This document shows positions 56,707 to 64,000 of a DNA stretch of 64,000 nucleotides, piece after piece (position 1 is the stretch's first letter; every line of letters begins with the position of its first letter). The notes below the pieces were generated by a model, which searched no databases, was not told where the DNA came from, and worked only from the letters and a program-made list of their open reading frames with translations. Position numbers and translations under genes: made by a program. The DNA is from Micavibrio_A sp964539025 (GTDB lineage: Bacteria > Pseudomonadota > Alphaproteobacteria > Micavibrionales > Micavibrionaceae), in contig CAZIFA010000011.1 of the NCBI GenBank assembly GCA_964539025.1, forward strand, positions 15,659 to 79,658, given 5' to 3'.

Positions 56707-57144
56707 ATGAAAAAACTACTACTCACCGTCGCTATTTTTTCCCTGACAGGGCTGAGCCAACCCGCCTTTGCACACGGCGACGAAGATCACGGCGACCAGC
56801 CGCATGAAACGACTGCGGAAACCGCGATGCCGGCTACAACAACGCAAGAAGCTCTGACAAATATCCAAACGGGCATAGATGCGCTCGGCTCTCAGATCGA
56901 TGCTGGACAGCTTGATTTAACGCACGCCGAGATTGAAAAAATCGATGCAGCAGCGAAAGCCTTGAAAACCAGCGCGTCCGTCACGGATGATAAAAAGGCC
57001 CGTCTGGAATCCTCGATCAATCAATTCATCGCCCAGCTTGGGAAACTACATACGGTTGCAGATGCCAAGGATGCGGAAAAATCGAAGGCCGAATTCAAAA
57101 AGGCGCAAGGCGCTTTTAAACTTGTCGAAGCCGCTTTGAAATAA
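56707..57144 (+). CDS. Periplasmic helical protein with His-rich N-terminus
   Basis: A 145-residue protein with AAGGAG before the ATG. The signal peptide ends QPAFA; the mature N-terminus HGDEDHGDQPHE has clustered His/Asp/Glu able to bind Ni, Co or Cu. The rest is a helical hairpin (LTNIQTGIDALGSQIDAG, KSKAEFKKAQGAFKLVEAAL). No family recognised. It follows the RND gene by 11 bases and is presumably a periplasmic buffer in the same operon. Confidence 0.7.
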   Translation: MKKLLLTVAIFSLTGLSQPAFAHGDEDHGDQPHETTAETAMPATTTQEALTNIQTGIDALGSQIDAGQLDLTHAEIEKIDAAAKALKTSASVTDDKKARLESSINQFIAQLGKLHTVADAKDAEKSKAEFKKAQGAFKLVEAALK

Positions 57145-57155
57145 GGAGAAAAATC

Positions 57156-58040
57156 ATGAAATTACTTCACACATTGCTCGTTACTACCATTCTGACCACG
57201 GGTGCCGCCGCTTATGCCGCAGGCGACCATGCTGGCGATCACGGTTCAAACACCCCAACTGCCGCCACAAGTATGTCTCATGACGCGATGGGGCATGGCG
57301 GCGAAAAAATGGAAACTGTGGACGCTCAGAATACGGTGAAGCTGGCGCTTAAGCCTGTCGCTGCTCTGGAAGCTGAAAAAAACACGCAAGTAACCGTAAA
57401 GCTGAATGCCGCTACCGACGGAAAACCGCTGACATTCGATGATCTCAAGGAAGCCCATACCAAAAAGCTGCATTTGCTGGTGATTGACCCATCTCTTTCT
57501 GATTATCATCATATCCATCCTGTCGCTGGTAAAAATCCAGGCGAGTATGTATTCGACTTCACGCCGCTGAAAAACGACAGCTATCGCGTCTGGGCAGATG
57601 TGATTCCTGTGGCTACGGACAAGCAGGAATATGTGCAAACCGATATGGGGACGTCTTCCAAAGAAAAAGCTAGTATCGACAAAGCCACAAGCATGACGGC
57701 GATGGTTGACGGTTATACCTTCACTCTAGCTCTGGACGATGAGCCGAAAGCGGGCGCGCCTGTCATGGGAAGTGTGACGATTACCAAAGACGGCCAGCCT
57801 TTTACGCAGCTTGAGCCTGTGATGGGCGCTTTTGCGCATGTGGTTGGCTTTACGGAGGATTATAATTCCGTCCTCCATGTCCATCCGATGGGCAAAGAAC
57901 CGAGCAGTGACGCCGAGCGCGGCGGGCCTAAACTGGAGTTTCACATCGAGCCTGACAAGGCTGGTTTTGTGAAGCTCTTCGCCCAGGTGCGGATCGGCGG
58001 GAAAGACATTTTCGCACCGTTCGGCATAACCGTAAAATAA
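57156..58040 (+). CDS. Secreted metal-island protein with two beta domains
   Basis: A 294-residue protein. The signal peptide ends AAAYA. The mature N-terminus is His/Met-rich (DHAGDHGSN, MSHDAMGHGGEKME). Two similar beta-sandwich-like parts follow, with HLLVIDPSLSDYHHIHPVAG in the first and FAHVVGFTEDYNSVLHVHPM in the second, both holding HxHP clusters typical of secreted metal-binding proteins near heavy-metal pumps. It is in the same operon as the RND pump. Exact metal unknown. Confidence 0.7.
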   Translation: MKLLHTLLVTTILTTGAAAYAAGDHAGDHGSNTPTAATSMSHDAMGHGGEKMETVDAQNTVKLALKPVAALEAEKNTQVTVKLNAATDGKPLTFDDLKEAHTKKLHLLVIDPSLSDYHHIHPVAGKNPGEYVFDFTPLKNDSYRVWADVIPVATDKQEYVQTDMGTSSKEKASIDKATSMTAMVDGYTFTLALDDEPKAGAPVMGSVTITKDGQPFTQLEPVMGAFAHVVGFTEDYNSVLHVHPMGKEPSSDAERGGPKLEFHIEPDKAGFVKLFAQVRIGGKDIFAPFGITVK

Positions 58041-58061
58041 GCTGATAAAAGGAGAATACTC

Positions 58062-58484
58062 ATGAAGATGATTTTATTGGCATTGATGATGGTCTTGACC
58101 GCATTCGCGCCCGCCATGGCCGCAGACACTGGCCACGCGCAAGACGGAACTTGGCTTAAACCGACCGAGGCGCAATATGTGTGCATGATGAACAACAAAT
58201 TGTTCGATAAACCGCAAATCGCTATCGATATCGAAGGAAAGACTTATTACGGGTGCTGCCCGATGTGCGCGGACAAACTGAAAAATGACGTATCCTTGCG
58301 TACGGCGACGGATCCTGTAAGTGGCAAGCAGATCGACAAGTCCAGCGCGGTCATCGGTGCAGATACGCACGGCATGACCTATTACTTCGAGAGCAAGGAA
58401 AATTTCGATAAATTCGCCAGCGGCCCGATGCCAGCGATGGTCGGCGGCACGGAAATGAACGGCCATAGCGACCATAAACACTGA
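58062..58484 (+). CDS. TRASH/YHS-like periplasmic metal-binding protein
   Basis: A 140-residue protein. The signal peptide ends APAMA. Two TRASH/YHS-like units are visible: YVCMMNNKLFD...YYGCCPMCADKL with four Cys, and DPVSGKQIDKSSA followed by YYFESKENFDKFA. The C-terminus is HSDHKH. It probably binds and hands over Cu or Ni in the periplasm. It is the last gene before a strong terminator, closing the CnrH operon. Confidence 0.75.
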   Translation: MKMILLALMMVLTAFAPAMAADTGHAQDGTWLKPTEAQYVCMMNNKLFDKPQIAIDIEGKTYYGCCPMCADKLKNDVSLRTATDPVSGKQIDKSSAVIGADTHGMTYYFESKENFDKFASGPMPAMVGGTEMNGHSDHKH

Positions 58485-58502
58485 TTGTTATAAAAATTGT
58501 CG

Positions 58503-58538
58503 AAAAAGCCTATCGATAGCCCCGATAGGCTTTTTTTA
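58503..58538 (+). terminator. Intrinsic terminator of the RND operon
   Basis: AGCCTATCG / CGATAGGCT with a short loop followed by TTTTTTT. Confidence 0.85.
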
Positions 58539-58566
58539 TAGCTTGATTATGCGAGATTAGATACTA

Positions 58567-58587
58567 TATACACCTATAAGGTATATA
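58567..58587. promoter_or_regulatory. Putative CsoR operator
   Basis: TATACACCT-ATA-AGGTATATA, an inverted repeat with one mismatch, 18 bases before the csoR start. Confidence 0.6.
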
Positions 58588-58605
58588 ACTTGATGGAGAA
58601 AGACC

Positions 58606-58890
58606 ATGACAGTCGAGAAGCACCCATCCCACGATGCTGAGATTAAGCGTTTGAACCGCATTGCGGGACAAGTCGAGGGTATTAAAAGGATGATCAAAGA
58701 AGGCCGTTATTGTCCTGAAATACTCTCGCAACTTCGGGCCGTGCGTTCGGCGGTCAAGGGCATTGAAACCGAAATCCTGCGCCGTCATTTGTCATCCTGC
58801 GTGGCCAGCGCCATGCAAAGCGGGGAGGAGGCCAGCCGGACAAAATCCATCAATGAAGTCGCCAGCCTGTTTTCTAAATTCGAGGAATAA
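58606..58890 (+). CDS. csoR: CsoR-type copper-responsive repressor
   Basis: A 94-residue DUF156 protein. The Cu(I) ligands Cys36, His61 and Cys65 of characterised CsoR occur at exactly these residue numbers (GRYCPEIL, RRHLSSCV). It lacks the His3/His64 set of RcnR, so copper is the expected metal. It heads a two-gene operon with the copper ATPase, which follows after 12 bases. Confidence 0.9.
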   Translation: MTVEKHPSHDAEIKRLNRIAGQVEGIKRMIKEGRYCPEILSQLRAVRSAVKGIETEILRRHLSSCVASAMQSGEEASRTKSINEVASLFSKFEE

Positions 58891-58902
58891 GGAATATCAA
58901 TC

Positions 58903-61134
58903 ATGACCGATCATTCACACCATCATCACGATCATAAAAAAATGGAAGAAAAACCTACGCATGGTTCATGCTGCGCGATGCATGGGCATGATCATCAAGC
59001 GAAAGCCCCTGTGGTGGACGCGCCAGCGGGAACGATGTTCATCTGCCCGATGCACCCGCAAATCCGTCAGGTTGGCCCCGGAACTTGCCCTATTTGCGGC
59101 ATGGCGTTGGAGCCGGAAGTGATGACGGGCGAGGAAGGCCCGAACCACGAGCTGATTGATATGACCCGCCGTTTCTGGATCGGTCTTGTATTGACGCTTC
59201 CGGTTTTCATGCTGGAGATGGGGGCGCATCTTGCCAATCTTCATTTTGTTACGGGCGCGGCCTCTAACTGGATACAGCTTGCTCTGGCGACTCCCGTTGT
59301 TCTGTGGGCAGGGAAACCGTTCTTCGAGCGCGCCTGGGCATCGATTGTCTCGCGCAATCTCAATATGTTCACGCTGATTGCCATCGGCACAGGGGTTGCG
59401 TGGCTTTACAGCATTGTCGCCACCCTCATGCCAGATGTGTTTCCCGAAGGATTCCGCCGCATGGACAGATCGGTTCCAGTCTATTTTGAAGCCGCTGCCG
59501 TGATCACGGTGCTGGTGTTGCTGGGGCAGGTTCTGGAATTGCGGGCGCGGGAGAAAACGGGCGGCGCAATCAAGGCACTGCTTAACTTATCACCCAAAAC
59601 CGCCCGCCGGATCAATGCGGATGGAATGGAAGAAGATATTCCGCTTTATCATGTCCATGCGGGCGACCTCTTGCGCGTACGCCCCGGCGAAACCGTTCCC
59701 GTTGACGGTGTGGTCGTCGAAGGCAAAAGTGCAGTGGATGAATCGATGGTGACGGGGGAGTCCATGCCCGTCATGAAGGAAAAAGAGGCAGCTCTGATCG
59801 GCGGCACGATGAACCAGACGGGCGGCTTTGTCATGAAAGCCGAGCGCGTGGGCGGTGACACCATGCTCTCTCGCATCGTGCAGATGGTCGCGGAAGCGCA
59901 ACGCAGCCGTGCACCCATTCAAAGGCTGGCCGATCATGTCGCGGCATGGTTTGTGCCTGCCGTCATTCTTGTGTCTGTTGTGGCCTTTATTGTATGGTTT
60001 GCATTCGGCCCCGCGCCCGCTTTTAGCTACGGTCTGATCGCGGCGGTCAGCGTTCTCATCATTGCTTGCCCATGCGCCCTTGGCCTTGCCACGCCGATGT
60101 CTATCATGGTGGGCGTGGGGCGCGGCGCACAGGCTGGCGTTCTGATCAAAAACGCCGAGGCCCTGGAGCGTATGGAAAAAGTCGATACGCTTGTTGTCGA
60201 TAAAACGGGAACGCTCACTGAGGGAAAACCTAAAGTCACTCGTATTATCGCTCAGGGTATGTCGGAGGATAATCTACTGTCCTTGGCAGCGTCTCTGGAA
60301 CAAGCAAGCGAACACCCATTGGCGCATGCCATTGTCGTGGCGGCAAAGGAAAAAGGCATCTTCATCGCCAAGGCGGATGATTTCGACTCGCCCACTGGAA
60401 AAGGCGTGGTGGGTAAAGTATCTGACCGCGCCGTCGCGCTTGGAAACGTCAAGATGATGAATGATCTGGGTGTTGATGTTTCCGATTTGGAAGCTGAGGG
60501 CGATGCTTTACGCAAGGACGGTGCAACGGTGATATTCGCGGCGGTCGATGGCAAAGCGGTGGGACTTCTCGCCATTGCCGATCCGATCAAGGAAACCACG
60601 TCGCAGGCGGTCAAGGAGTTGCAAAACGCCGGAATCCGCGTGGTGATGCTCACGGGCGATAATAAAACCACCGCGCAGGCCGTGGCGCGTCAACTAGGTA
60701 TTAACGAGGTCGAAGCCGAAGTCTTGCCCGAAGACAAGGGCCGCATCGTCAAGAAACTGCAAAGCGAAGGCCGTATCGTGGCCATGGCGGGGGATGGCAC
60801 AAACGACGCCCCAGCTCTGGCTGTAGCGGATATTGGTATCGCCATGGGAACCGGCACCGATGTGGCAATGGAAAGCGCGGGCGTGACGCTGTTAAAGGGT
60901 GATTTGATGGGCATCGTACGGGCGCAGAAACTCTCCAAATCCGTGATGCGGAATATCCGCCAGAATCTGTTCTTCGCTTTCATCTATAATATGGCCGGCG
61001 TTCCGGTGGCGGCGGGCATCCTATACCCCGTCTTTGGCGTGCTGCTCAGTCCCGTTATAGCGGCAGCCGCGATGGCGCTCAGTTCCGTATCCGTGATTGC
61101 AAATGCTTTGAGATTGAAAACTGCAAGGCTTTAA
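58903..61134 (+). CDS. copA: P1B-type copper-translocating ATPase
   Basis: A 743-residue protein. The N-terminus is His-rich (HSHHHHDHKK) with SCCAMHGHDH, then a heavy-metal-binding unit CPMHPQ...CPICGM instead of a classical HMA domain. The ATPase core includes the A-domain VDESMVTGES, the transport motif ACPCALGLATP, phosphorylation site DKTGTLTEG, the nucleotide-domain HP motif (SEHPLAHAI) and GDGTNDAPAL. The CPC motif and CsoR neighbour indicate Cu(I)/Ag(I) export. Its end overlaps the convergent gene by four bases. Confidence 0.93.
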   Translation: MTDHSHHHHDHKKMEEKPTHGSCCAMHGHDHQAKAPVVDAPAGTMFICPMHPQIRQVGPGTCPICGMALEPEVMTGEEGPNHELIDMTRRFWIGLVLTLPVFMLEMGAHLANLHFVTGAASNWIQLALATPVVLWAGKPFFERAWASIVSRNLNMFTLIAIGTGVAWLYSIVATLMPDVFPEGFRRMDRSVPVYFEAAAVITVLVLLGQVLELRAREKTGGAIKALLNLSPKTARRINADGMEEDIPLYHVHAGDLLRVRPGETVPVDGVVVEGKSAVDESMVTGESMPVMKEKEAALIGGTMNQTGGFVMKAERVGGDTMLSRIVQMVAEAQRSRAPIQRLADHVAAWFVPAVILVSVVAFIVWFAFGPAPAFSYGLIAAVSVLIIACPCALGLATPMSIMVGVGRGAQAGVLIKNAEALERMEKVDTLVVDKTGTLTEGKPKVTRIIAQGMSEDNLLSLAASLEQASEHPLAHAIVVAAKEKGIFIAKADDFDSPTGKGVVGKVSDRAVALGNVKMMNDLGVDVSDLEAEGDALRKDGATVIFAAVDGKAVGLLAIADPIKETTSQAVKELQNAGIRVVMLTGDNKTTAQAVARQLGINEVEAEVLPEDKGRIVKKLQSEGRIVAMAGDGTNDAPALAVADIGIAMGTGTDVAMESAGVTLLKGDLMGIVRAQKLSKSVMRNIRQNLFFAFIYNMAGVPVAAGILYPVFGVLLSPVIAAAAMALSSVSVIANALRLKTARL

Positions 61135-61610
61135 TTTGCTCTGTTCAGGATAGCCCGCATCTGATCGATTTCTTGTTGTTGGCCTTCCATGATCGTTTGA
61201 CAAAGGGTCTTGATTTCAGGATCAGTGATATTGGCTTCGCGGCACATCAGAATCGCACCGGAATGATGTGGGATCATGGACTTAAGAAATTGTTCGTCGG
61301 AGATGGCCGTCTGTTGACGTATGCCCAAAAAGAAAACTACTCCAATTAAAATGCTTACCGCTGCTATAACAGCGTTCAGTTTTTTATCCTTGTACATCGC
61401 ACTCATCAGCACGACTTCGATTAATACCATAGGAGCGGCCATCAGGCCCGCCATATAAAATTGATTGAAACTGGGATAAATGTCTTCAAATGTATTCACC
61501 ATCGAATACATAAGGACATACATAGACACAAACGATAAAACGGCCATGAGGAGCAGTTTTAAATACATCTTTTTGCCATGTTCGATATGCTGATTGTGTG
61601 TATTTTGCAT
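61131..61610 (-). CDS. Membrane-anchored DUF305 protein
   Basis: A 159-residue protein with three membrane segments in the first ~105 residues (LLLMAVLSFVSMYVLMYSMV, FYMAGLMAAPMVLIEVVLM, AVIAAVSILIGVVFFLGI). A short DUF305 motif follows: FLKSMIPHHSGAILMCREA and MEGQQQEIDQM. H-H-x-x-A and M/C residues are the presumed metal site. Such proteins accompany copper systems. It converges on copA. Confidence 0.82.
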   Translation of the reverse strand: MQNTHNQHIEHGKKMYLKLLLMAVLSFVSMYVLMYSMVNTFEDIYPSFNQFYMAGLMAAPMVLIEVVLMSAMYKDKKLNAVIAAVSILIGVVFFLGIRQQTAISDEQFLKSMIPHHSGAILMCREANITDPEIKTLCQTIMEGQQQEIDQMRAILNRAN

Positions 61611-61652
61611 GCAGTTCCTATTTAATCAGCTATTTTTAATGTAAGTTTGATA

Positions 61653-62216
61653 TCACTTCATTTCTTTCAGCATATTTTCCATTTGCACCACTTCGCCCTT
61701 TTGTTTGTCATGAATCATTTGTGCTTTGTTCTTTACATCTACATTTTGAGATTTTTTCAAGGCGGCGTCAGCCATTTTAATGGCGCCCTTATGATGCTCG
61801 ACTGTCATAGAAAGAAACTCTTTATCGAACTCTGACCCGGATGTTTTTTCGAGTTTCGACATATCCATAGGCATCATGCCGGGCATATTCATGTTGATTG
61901 CTTGAGGAGCGTCAGGCTTTACTTCATTTCTTAATGCCTGAAGCTCTGGAATTTCCTTTTTTTGATCTTGGGTCATTTTTTCAGCCATCGTCCGTATGTC
62001 TGAGTCTTCTGCTTTTTCTCCAGCCATCTGAAACATCATTATTCCGTCTTCATGATGCTTGATCATGCTATCCAAAAACTGGATATCGAAAACCTGCACC
62101 TCTGCTTGCGGAGAACTTTGTTGAGAGGGGCTTTCTTTTTCATGGGCTGACGCAAAAAAAAGCGGCGTTGTAATCAAGCTGGCTGTTAAAGCGAGATTTG
62201 CGAACAGATTTTTCAT
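61653..62216 (-). CDS. Periplasmic tandem DUF305 protein
   Basis: The start is at MKNLFANLALTAS; 187 residues. The signal peptide ends FFASA. Two DUF305 half-units are visible: FLDSMIKHHEDGIMMFQMA and FLSMTVEHHKGAIKMADAA, each with the M-x2-HH-x2-(G)-x-x-M pattern, joined by a Met/Pro-rich linker (NMNMPGMMPMDMSK) resembling copper-binding methionine motifs. Probable periplasmic copper buffer. Confidence 0.82.
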   Translation of the reverse strand: MKNLFANLALTASLITTPLFFASAHEKESPSQQSSPQAEVQVFDIQFLDSMIKHHEDGIMMFQMAGEKAEDSDIRTMAEKMTQDQKKEIPELQALRNEVKPDAPQAINMNMPGMMPMDMSKLEKTSGSEFDKEFLSMTVEHHKGAIKMADAALKKSQNVDVKNKAQMIHDKQKGEVVQMENMLKEMK

Positions 62217-62357
62217 TATAATCTCCAATGTGTAATCTTTACGGGCAACAAACATTATGAGGGGTTATTTAGTTCCGCTTTGTAATTATGGCTTATGAGA
62301 ATCTGTAGATATAAGGAACAAATTGTTCCTTAATAGTTCGTATGGTATAAATTAAGA

Positions 62358-62702
62358 ATGAGGCTTTTAGCTTGTCTTTTGATATTTGCGCTCTTATCAA
62401 GCGGTTACTGTGCCGCCGCCCATGCGTTTGGCAATCTTCCTGTGGAAGAAAGTGTTGCGGCTATGGCTGATATGCCGGATTGCCACGGCATGTCAGAAAC
62501 CTCAAAGAAACAAGTAGACTCAAATCCGGCAAAAATGAATAAGATGAATTGCAAGGCTTGCTGCGCTTCGCTCGTAGGTTTTTCTGCATTAGCAGCGGAT
62601 CAAAAAATCGTGACTGGAAGCCTAATGTTTCCCGTCTATGATAACACCGCGCCAAGTGAATTGCGCTACCGGATTTTTCATCCCCCCAAATTCTTTGACT
62701 GA
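62358..62702 (+). CDS. Small secreted protein with CxxCC
   Basis: A 114-residue protein. The signal peptide ends AAHAF. The mature part has MADMPDCHGMSE, then MNKMNCKACCASLVG with C-x-x-CC next to Met residues, a Cu(I)-friendly arrangement. The C-terminal ~40 residues are neutral. It resembles small DUF2946-like copper-region proteins. Its start lies ~140 bases from the divergent DUF305 gene. Confidence 0.6.
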   Translation: MRLLACLLIFALLSSGYCAAAHAFGNLPVEESVAAMADMPDCHGMSETSKKQVDSNPAKMNKMNCKACCASLVGFSALAADQKIVTGSLMFPVYDNTAPSELRYRIFHPPKFFD

Positions 62703-62763
62703 TTTTTAATATTTCAGGCGGCTCAAGCCGCATTCTTAAATCAGTGAAACAAAGGAGATCTTT

Positions 62764-63045
62764 ATGACTGGATCAACTATGTGGGCATCACGCCCAATTC
62801 TCGTGGCATTTGCTACACTGGCTCTTTCAGCCTGTACCACTCCGATGGCCGCTTCATCGAGCGGACACACCATGAAGGATGGCATGTCAATGTCCTCTTG
62901 TCCGTGTTGTGCTAAAATGAAAGCACAATCGCAGGCCGAAGACAAAACGCCTAATTGCTGTTCCGGCATGACGGACAGCAAAGGCGGTTGTGGCTGTTGC
63001 GGAGGCGGTGATGGGAAACCCATGATATGCCAACCTAAGAACTAG
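62764..63045 (+). CDS. Cys-rich metallothionein-like lipoprotein
   Basis: A 93-residue protein with AAAGGAG before the start. The lipobox LALSAC marks lipidation. The mature part of ~70 residues contains SSCPCCAKMK, NCCSGM and GGCGCCGGG plus several Met and His: nine Cys besides the lipid Cys. No family recognised. It would act as a membrane-tethered thiolate metal sponge; this is inference from composition. Confidence 0.65.
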   Translation: MTGSTMWASRPILVAFATLALSACTTPMAASSSGHTMKDGMSMSSCPCCAKMKAQSQAEDKTPNCCSGMTDSKGGCGCCGGGDGKPMICQPKN

Positions 63046-63056
63046 GCTAAAATGAA

Positions 63057-63087
63057 ACTGGCGACCCTCAAGGTCGCCAGTTTTTTA
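63057..63087. terminator. Intrinsic terminator
   Basis: ACTGGCGACC / GGTCGCCAGT, a perfect 10-bp stem followed by TTTTT; it lies between convergent genes. Confidence 0.85.
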
Positions 63088-63103
63088 TATAACAAGACTG
63101 TAA

Positions 63104-63490
63104 TTAGGCGGCTCTTTTTGAACCGCTTGTCCCTTGCGATTGGGAGCCGCTCATGGCGCGGCAACTTTCGGCGCATTTACGGCATGTTTTCGCACAGTTT
63201 TTCATTTCTTCGCCGTCTAATTCCTCACAAGAATCGGCGCAGGCATCACAGATATCGGCGCAAGCGGCGCATATAGCCATATGCTGTTCTGAGCCTCTCA
63301 GCATGAAATGTGCCGCTGTCTGGCAGATTTCGATGCAGTCAGCCATAAGCCGGACATGCTTTTGCTCGGCATGATCCTCGCCCATTTCTAGGCAGTGCTG
63401 AAAAAGCGTCGCTTCACATTCATCGCGGCACTCGTTACAGGTTTCGATACAATCTTTCATATTTTCGTCCACGTGGATCATGTGGTGCAT
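63104..63490 (-). CDS. Four-helix-bundle copper-storage protein (Csp-like)
   Basis: A 128-residue DUF326-type protein without signal peptide, hence cytosolic. It contains about 18 Cys spaced along helices: DCIETCNECRDECEATL, LMADCIEICQTAAH, AICAACADICDACADSCEEL and NCAKTCRKCAESC. This pattern lines the core of Csp proteins that store many Cu(I) ions. GGAGAAG precedes the start. It complements the csoR-copA efflux operon. Confidence 0.9.
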   Translation of the reverse strand: MHHMIHVDENMKDCIETCNECRDECEATLFQHCLEMGEDHAEQKHVRLMADCIEICQTAAHFMLRGSEQHMAICAACADICDACADSCEELDGEEMKNCAKTCRKCAESCRAMSGSQSQGTSGSKRAA

Positions 63491-63692
63491 TTAGCTTCTC
63501 CTTTTCGATTTTTATTGGGGGATAAACCCATTAACCATAGAGAAGTTTACAAGTTCCTATTCCACAAATGTATGAAAAATAGGCTATAGATGGTTTAGAA
63601 GTACAAGGAATTAGTTTGGGCAGGTCTTACAATCGCCATGCAATTCAAGGATCTGGCGAGTTGCTCTAAAACCTATGCGCTCGCGTCTTTTT

Positions 63693-63730
63693 GGGGTCGT
63701 CTCAGAAAACGGAAAATAAAGCACGCTAAG
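63693..63730. mobile_element. Tn21-type 38-bp terminal inverted repeat
   Basis: The sequence starts GGGGTCGTCTCAGAAAACGG and continues to the end of the 38-bp IR known from the Tn21/Tn501 branch of Tn3 transposons. Transposon DNA lies to its right. About 200 bases to its left (63491-63692) hold no gene. Confidence 0.9.
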
Positions 63731-64000
63731 CCGGTGGCAGCGGTCGCAATGGCCTAAACTTCCCCGCACCGACCTTGGCGCTGCTGCGCCAGAGGTAATC
63801 GCCGGTCAGGTTGATGTGCTCCCACCCCAGCGGCGACAGATATTGCAACAATGTGTCGTCCAGCGCCGTGCCGTTGCCACGCAAAGCACTGGTGGCACGC
63901 TCCAGATATACCGTGTTCCACAACACGATGGCCGCCGTCACCAGATTGAGGCCGCTGGCCCGGTAGCGCTGCTGCTCGAAACTGCGGTCGCGGATTTCGC
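63726..64000 (-). CDS. tnpA: Tn3-family transposase TnpA, C-terminal part (runs off right edge)
   Basis: The frame enters from the right edge and ends inside the inverted repeat. It contains SFEQQRYRASGLNLVTAAIV, LWNTVYLERATSALRG and LLQYLSPLGWEHINLTGDYL, the conserved C-terminus of Tn21-group transposases. The catalytic DDE residues lie outside the window. Where the other transposon end lies is unknown. Confidence 0.92.
   Translation of the reverse strand, partial: EIRDRSFEQQRYRASGLNLVTAAIVLWNTVYLERATSALRGNGTALDDTLLQYLSPLGWEHINLTGDYLWRSSAKVGAGKFRPLRPLPPA

Overview
The window is accessory DNA of an alphaproteobacterial type, probably a conjugative plasmid or ICE carrying a metal-resistance island. 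No rRNA, tRNA, integrase or core housekeeping locus is visible. The alphaproteobacterial reading rests on the VirB/VirD4 order, the DUF3363-type relaxase, the VirC1-like ParA and the small leading-region families. This is inference, and the genus is not determinable from what I can see.

Layout. (1) 1-4.1 kb: left flank with the tail of an SNase-like gene, an AbiE type IV toxin-antitoxin operon with a third unknown gene, and a convergent pair of unknown genes, one resembling an abortive-infection C-terminal domain. (2) 4.1-16.4 kb: a candidate leading region, almost entirely + strand: ParB-like protein, DUF6915, PcfJ-like protein, ArdC anti-restriction protein, VirC1-like ParA, an RHH-type partner, DUF6876, a TOPRIM protein and several small genes. 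It is interrupted by a minus-strand DUF262/HNH/AlbA_2 fusion that is probably a defence gene. Three copies of a large covarying hairpin element, a second covarying repeat pair, and a perfect 16-bp parS-like site lie between these genes. (3) 16.4-22.7 kb: probable oriT, relaxase, accessory transfer genes, a second AbiE pair inserted into the 3' end of a small gene, and an XRE regulator. (4) 22.7-34.4 kb, minus strand: a complete virB1-B11/virD4 type IV secretion operon, including a small VirB7 lipoprotein and an entry-exclusion-like lipoprotein. (5) 34.5-37.3 kb: a secreted transfer-associated protein, a tRNA-dependent cyclodipeptide synthase, a truncated gene and an IS3-family element. (6) 37.7-63.5 kb: metal island. 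An ArsR-controlled envelope operon (porin-like, FMN-binding, OB-like, MacB/LolD-type ABC, TlpA-like) is followed by an ars operon, a MerR-controlled CDF/DUF1007/LspA operon, rcnR-rcnA, a cnrYXH sigma/anti-sigma module driving an RND CBA pump plus periplasmic metal-binding proteins, csoR-copA, two DUF305 proteins, Cys-rich proteins and a copper-storage protein. (7) 63.7-64 kb: a Tn21-type 38-bp inverted repeat and the 3' end of a Tn3-family tnpA, running off the window.

How it works together. The relaxase nicks near 16.5 kb, VirD4 and the VirB channel export the strand, and the leading region enters first. On that geometry the transferred strand is the template strand of every + strand leading gene. 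The conserved hairpins are therefore candidate single-stranded promoters for early anti-restriction and stability genes. The island supplies Ni/Co (cnrX, rcnR), As, Cu and probably Pb/Zn/Cd resistance. Its regulators keep their known metal ligands, and several have recognisable operators.
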